From contig JAGGNK010010225.1 in the NCBI GenBank assembly GCA_017590115.1, positions 6,200,001 through 6,264,000 of the forward strand: DNA of 64,000 nt, written 5' to 3'. The notes beneath the pieces were generated by a model, which searched no databases, had not been told where the DNA came from, and saw only the letters and a program-made list of their open reading frames with translations. The DNA is from Montifringilla adamsi. Lineage: Eukaryota; Chordata; Aves; Passeriformes; Passeridae. Positions 62,820 to 64,000 of this stretch are shown here, piece after piece (within the stretch, counting starts at the first letter, position 1; each line of letters begins with the position of its first letter). The position numbers and the translations under genes are program-made.

Positions 62820-64000
62820 CGGAAAAGAAATTAAGACTCTATAGGATGTTGGGATTTTGTTGCTTTTGGGTTTTTTTTAACAGGGATGTAAGAAAGATTT
62901 ATACCTACTGAGAACCTCAACAACTGCTCAGATAGTTCACATGCAGCAGAGCGTAGTTTAGAGTTCTTGCTCAAGGTGAAATTGTGAACAAATGACAGCC
63001 CTAAGCAGAAAAATCTAACTCTTGCAATCCCTTTCTACTGGAGCACTTCTCTCCCAAGCACACACTTGGATTTAGCTAGAGAAAGACTCTCACTTACATT
63101 GGAATTATACAGCAGTATTTAGGGTAGCTGGAAACCTATATTGGGCTCTTTCACCTCCACCCAACAAGAAAGGAAAGAAAATTACTCAGAACCATCATTC
63201 ATGATCATAATCAGATGTGGCAATGTGCTCAAGGATACCTTGCTCCCACAGAGACTGGATCTCTTAAGAAAAAAAGCAGATAATTGTTTTTGACGATGGC
63301 CTGAAGAACTGAAGGAGAATAACTTGAAGATGACTTATAATACAACACAGGCACTGTATGGTGCTCTTCAGATAACTAAAATATGGAAAGATGAAAAGGG
63401 AATTTATTTACTTTGAGGCTGAGCTAATAGCTTTCAGGAATTCACTGAAATACTAAATAAATTCTTCAACAACTGCCACCACCTATTATTATACATTTAC
63501 TTCAAGGAGCAGATGAAACATCATATTAGCTTTATATTTTTATTTTTTCATTTCTTTCTTTCTTTAATCTTGTTCCAGTTCAACTTTTAAACTAAATGTT
63601 TAAGCATGAAACACTAAATAGCCCAGAGATTTAAATACTCAATCTTTCACTTGTAGCTCAGTTATATAACTGAGATAAACAGTAACAAATATGTAATGAT
63701 TAGTTGGTATTAAACATGGTTTTAGAAGATACAGAATATGTAAGTCTCATGAGTTAACATTACTCGGTACTCATTAACCTAAAGACAAGATGCTATTGAT
63801 TTAAAAGTCAGAAAGTAAAGTAAAAAGTAAGTAAACACATAAAAGTAAGACATAAATACATATTTTACATTTTATCAGAGTGCCCAACTGCACCATATCA
63901 TTTGATCACATGCCTGGTCTTTTAATTGCCTGCTACTGAGCAAATGGATGCTTGGGTATTTTTAATGAACAGAAAAATACTGGAACACTAAATGAAAAGA

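Larger units (their letters stand above)
53629..64000. other. Non-coding stretch to the window end
   Basis: About 10 kb of AT-rich DNA without recognised transposons. It includes an (AAAC)n run at 54,315-54,330, a G-rich run at 62,796-62,819 and a possible conserved element at about 60,990-61,500. Small - strand segments framed by splice-like sites (59,789-59,846; 60,506-60,538; 61,530-61,561) are too short to call as exons of the - strand gene. A 133-codon open frame on + at 57,153-57,554 ends in a Lys/Asn/Gln-rich tail caused by A-rich DNA and is not supported. Confidence 0.5.

Overview
The window looks like nuclear DNA of a bird, most likely a songbird. The basis is the repeat content. There are several 5'-truncated CR1 LINE 3' ends carrying the typical avian terminal stretch (gain or loss of 'ccaggttgctcagagcc' and an ATTCTATGATTCT-like tail). 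There are two solo endogenous-retrovirus LTRs, one of a type I recognise as common in passerines. No SINE-like elements are seen. The DNA is AT-rich, the open reading frames are short, and no complete intronless gene, rRNA, tRNA or CRISPR array is present. Nearly every long open frame is chance. Any real genes must be split by introns, so I searched by hand for splice sites with matching reading phase.

Layout: (1) 1 to 25.1 kb may hold the 3' part of a spliced gene on the + strand. The best part is a chain of three exons at 23,259-23,364, 23,451-23,568 and 24,256-24,346. Their phases match (0 to 1, 1 to 2, 2 to stop), and introns of 86 and 687 bases separate them. Weaker upstream exons with matching phase lie at 14,939-15,033 and 18,976-19,044, and a still weaker one at 4,064-4,182. 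I do not recognise the protein. A solo ERVL-like LTR lies at about 8.2-8.57 kb. (2) 25.1 to 50.9 kb is gene-poor. It contains a 45-base poly-A run, a young CpG-rich solo LTR with a clear target-site duplication at 40,448-40,955, and CR1 copies from 41.8 kb on. (3) At 50.9-51.3 kb a terminal exon on the - strand is likely. It has 53 codons with a strong coding bias, a stop, a short 3'UTR and AATAAA, and a CR1 copy sits almost exactly at the expected cleavage site. (4) 51.3 to 64 kb has two more CR1 pieces and a possible conserved non-coding element near 61-61.5 kb; I found no convincing upstream exons of the - strand gene.

If both gene models hold, the two genes converge tail to tail across about 26 kb of intergenic DNA. 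All gene calls rest on reading splice sites and codon bias by eye, and pseudo-exons are common in vertebrate DNA, so confidences are moderate at best. No new defence, mobile or enzymatic system could be supported. The most interesting leads are the unassigned spliced coding segments.
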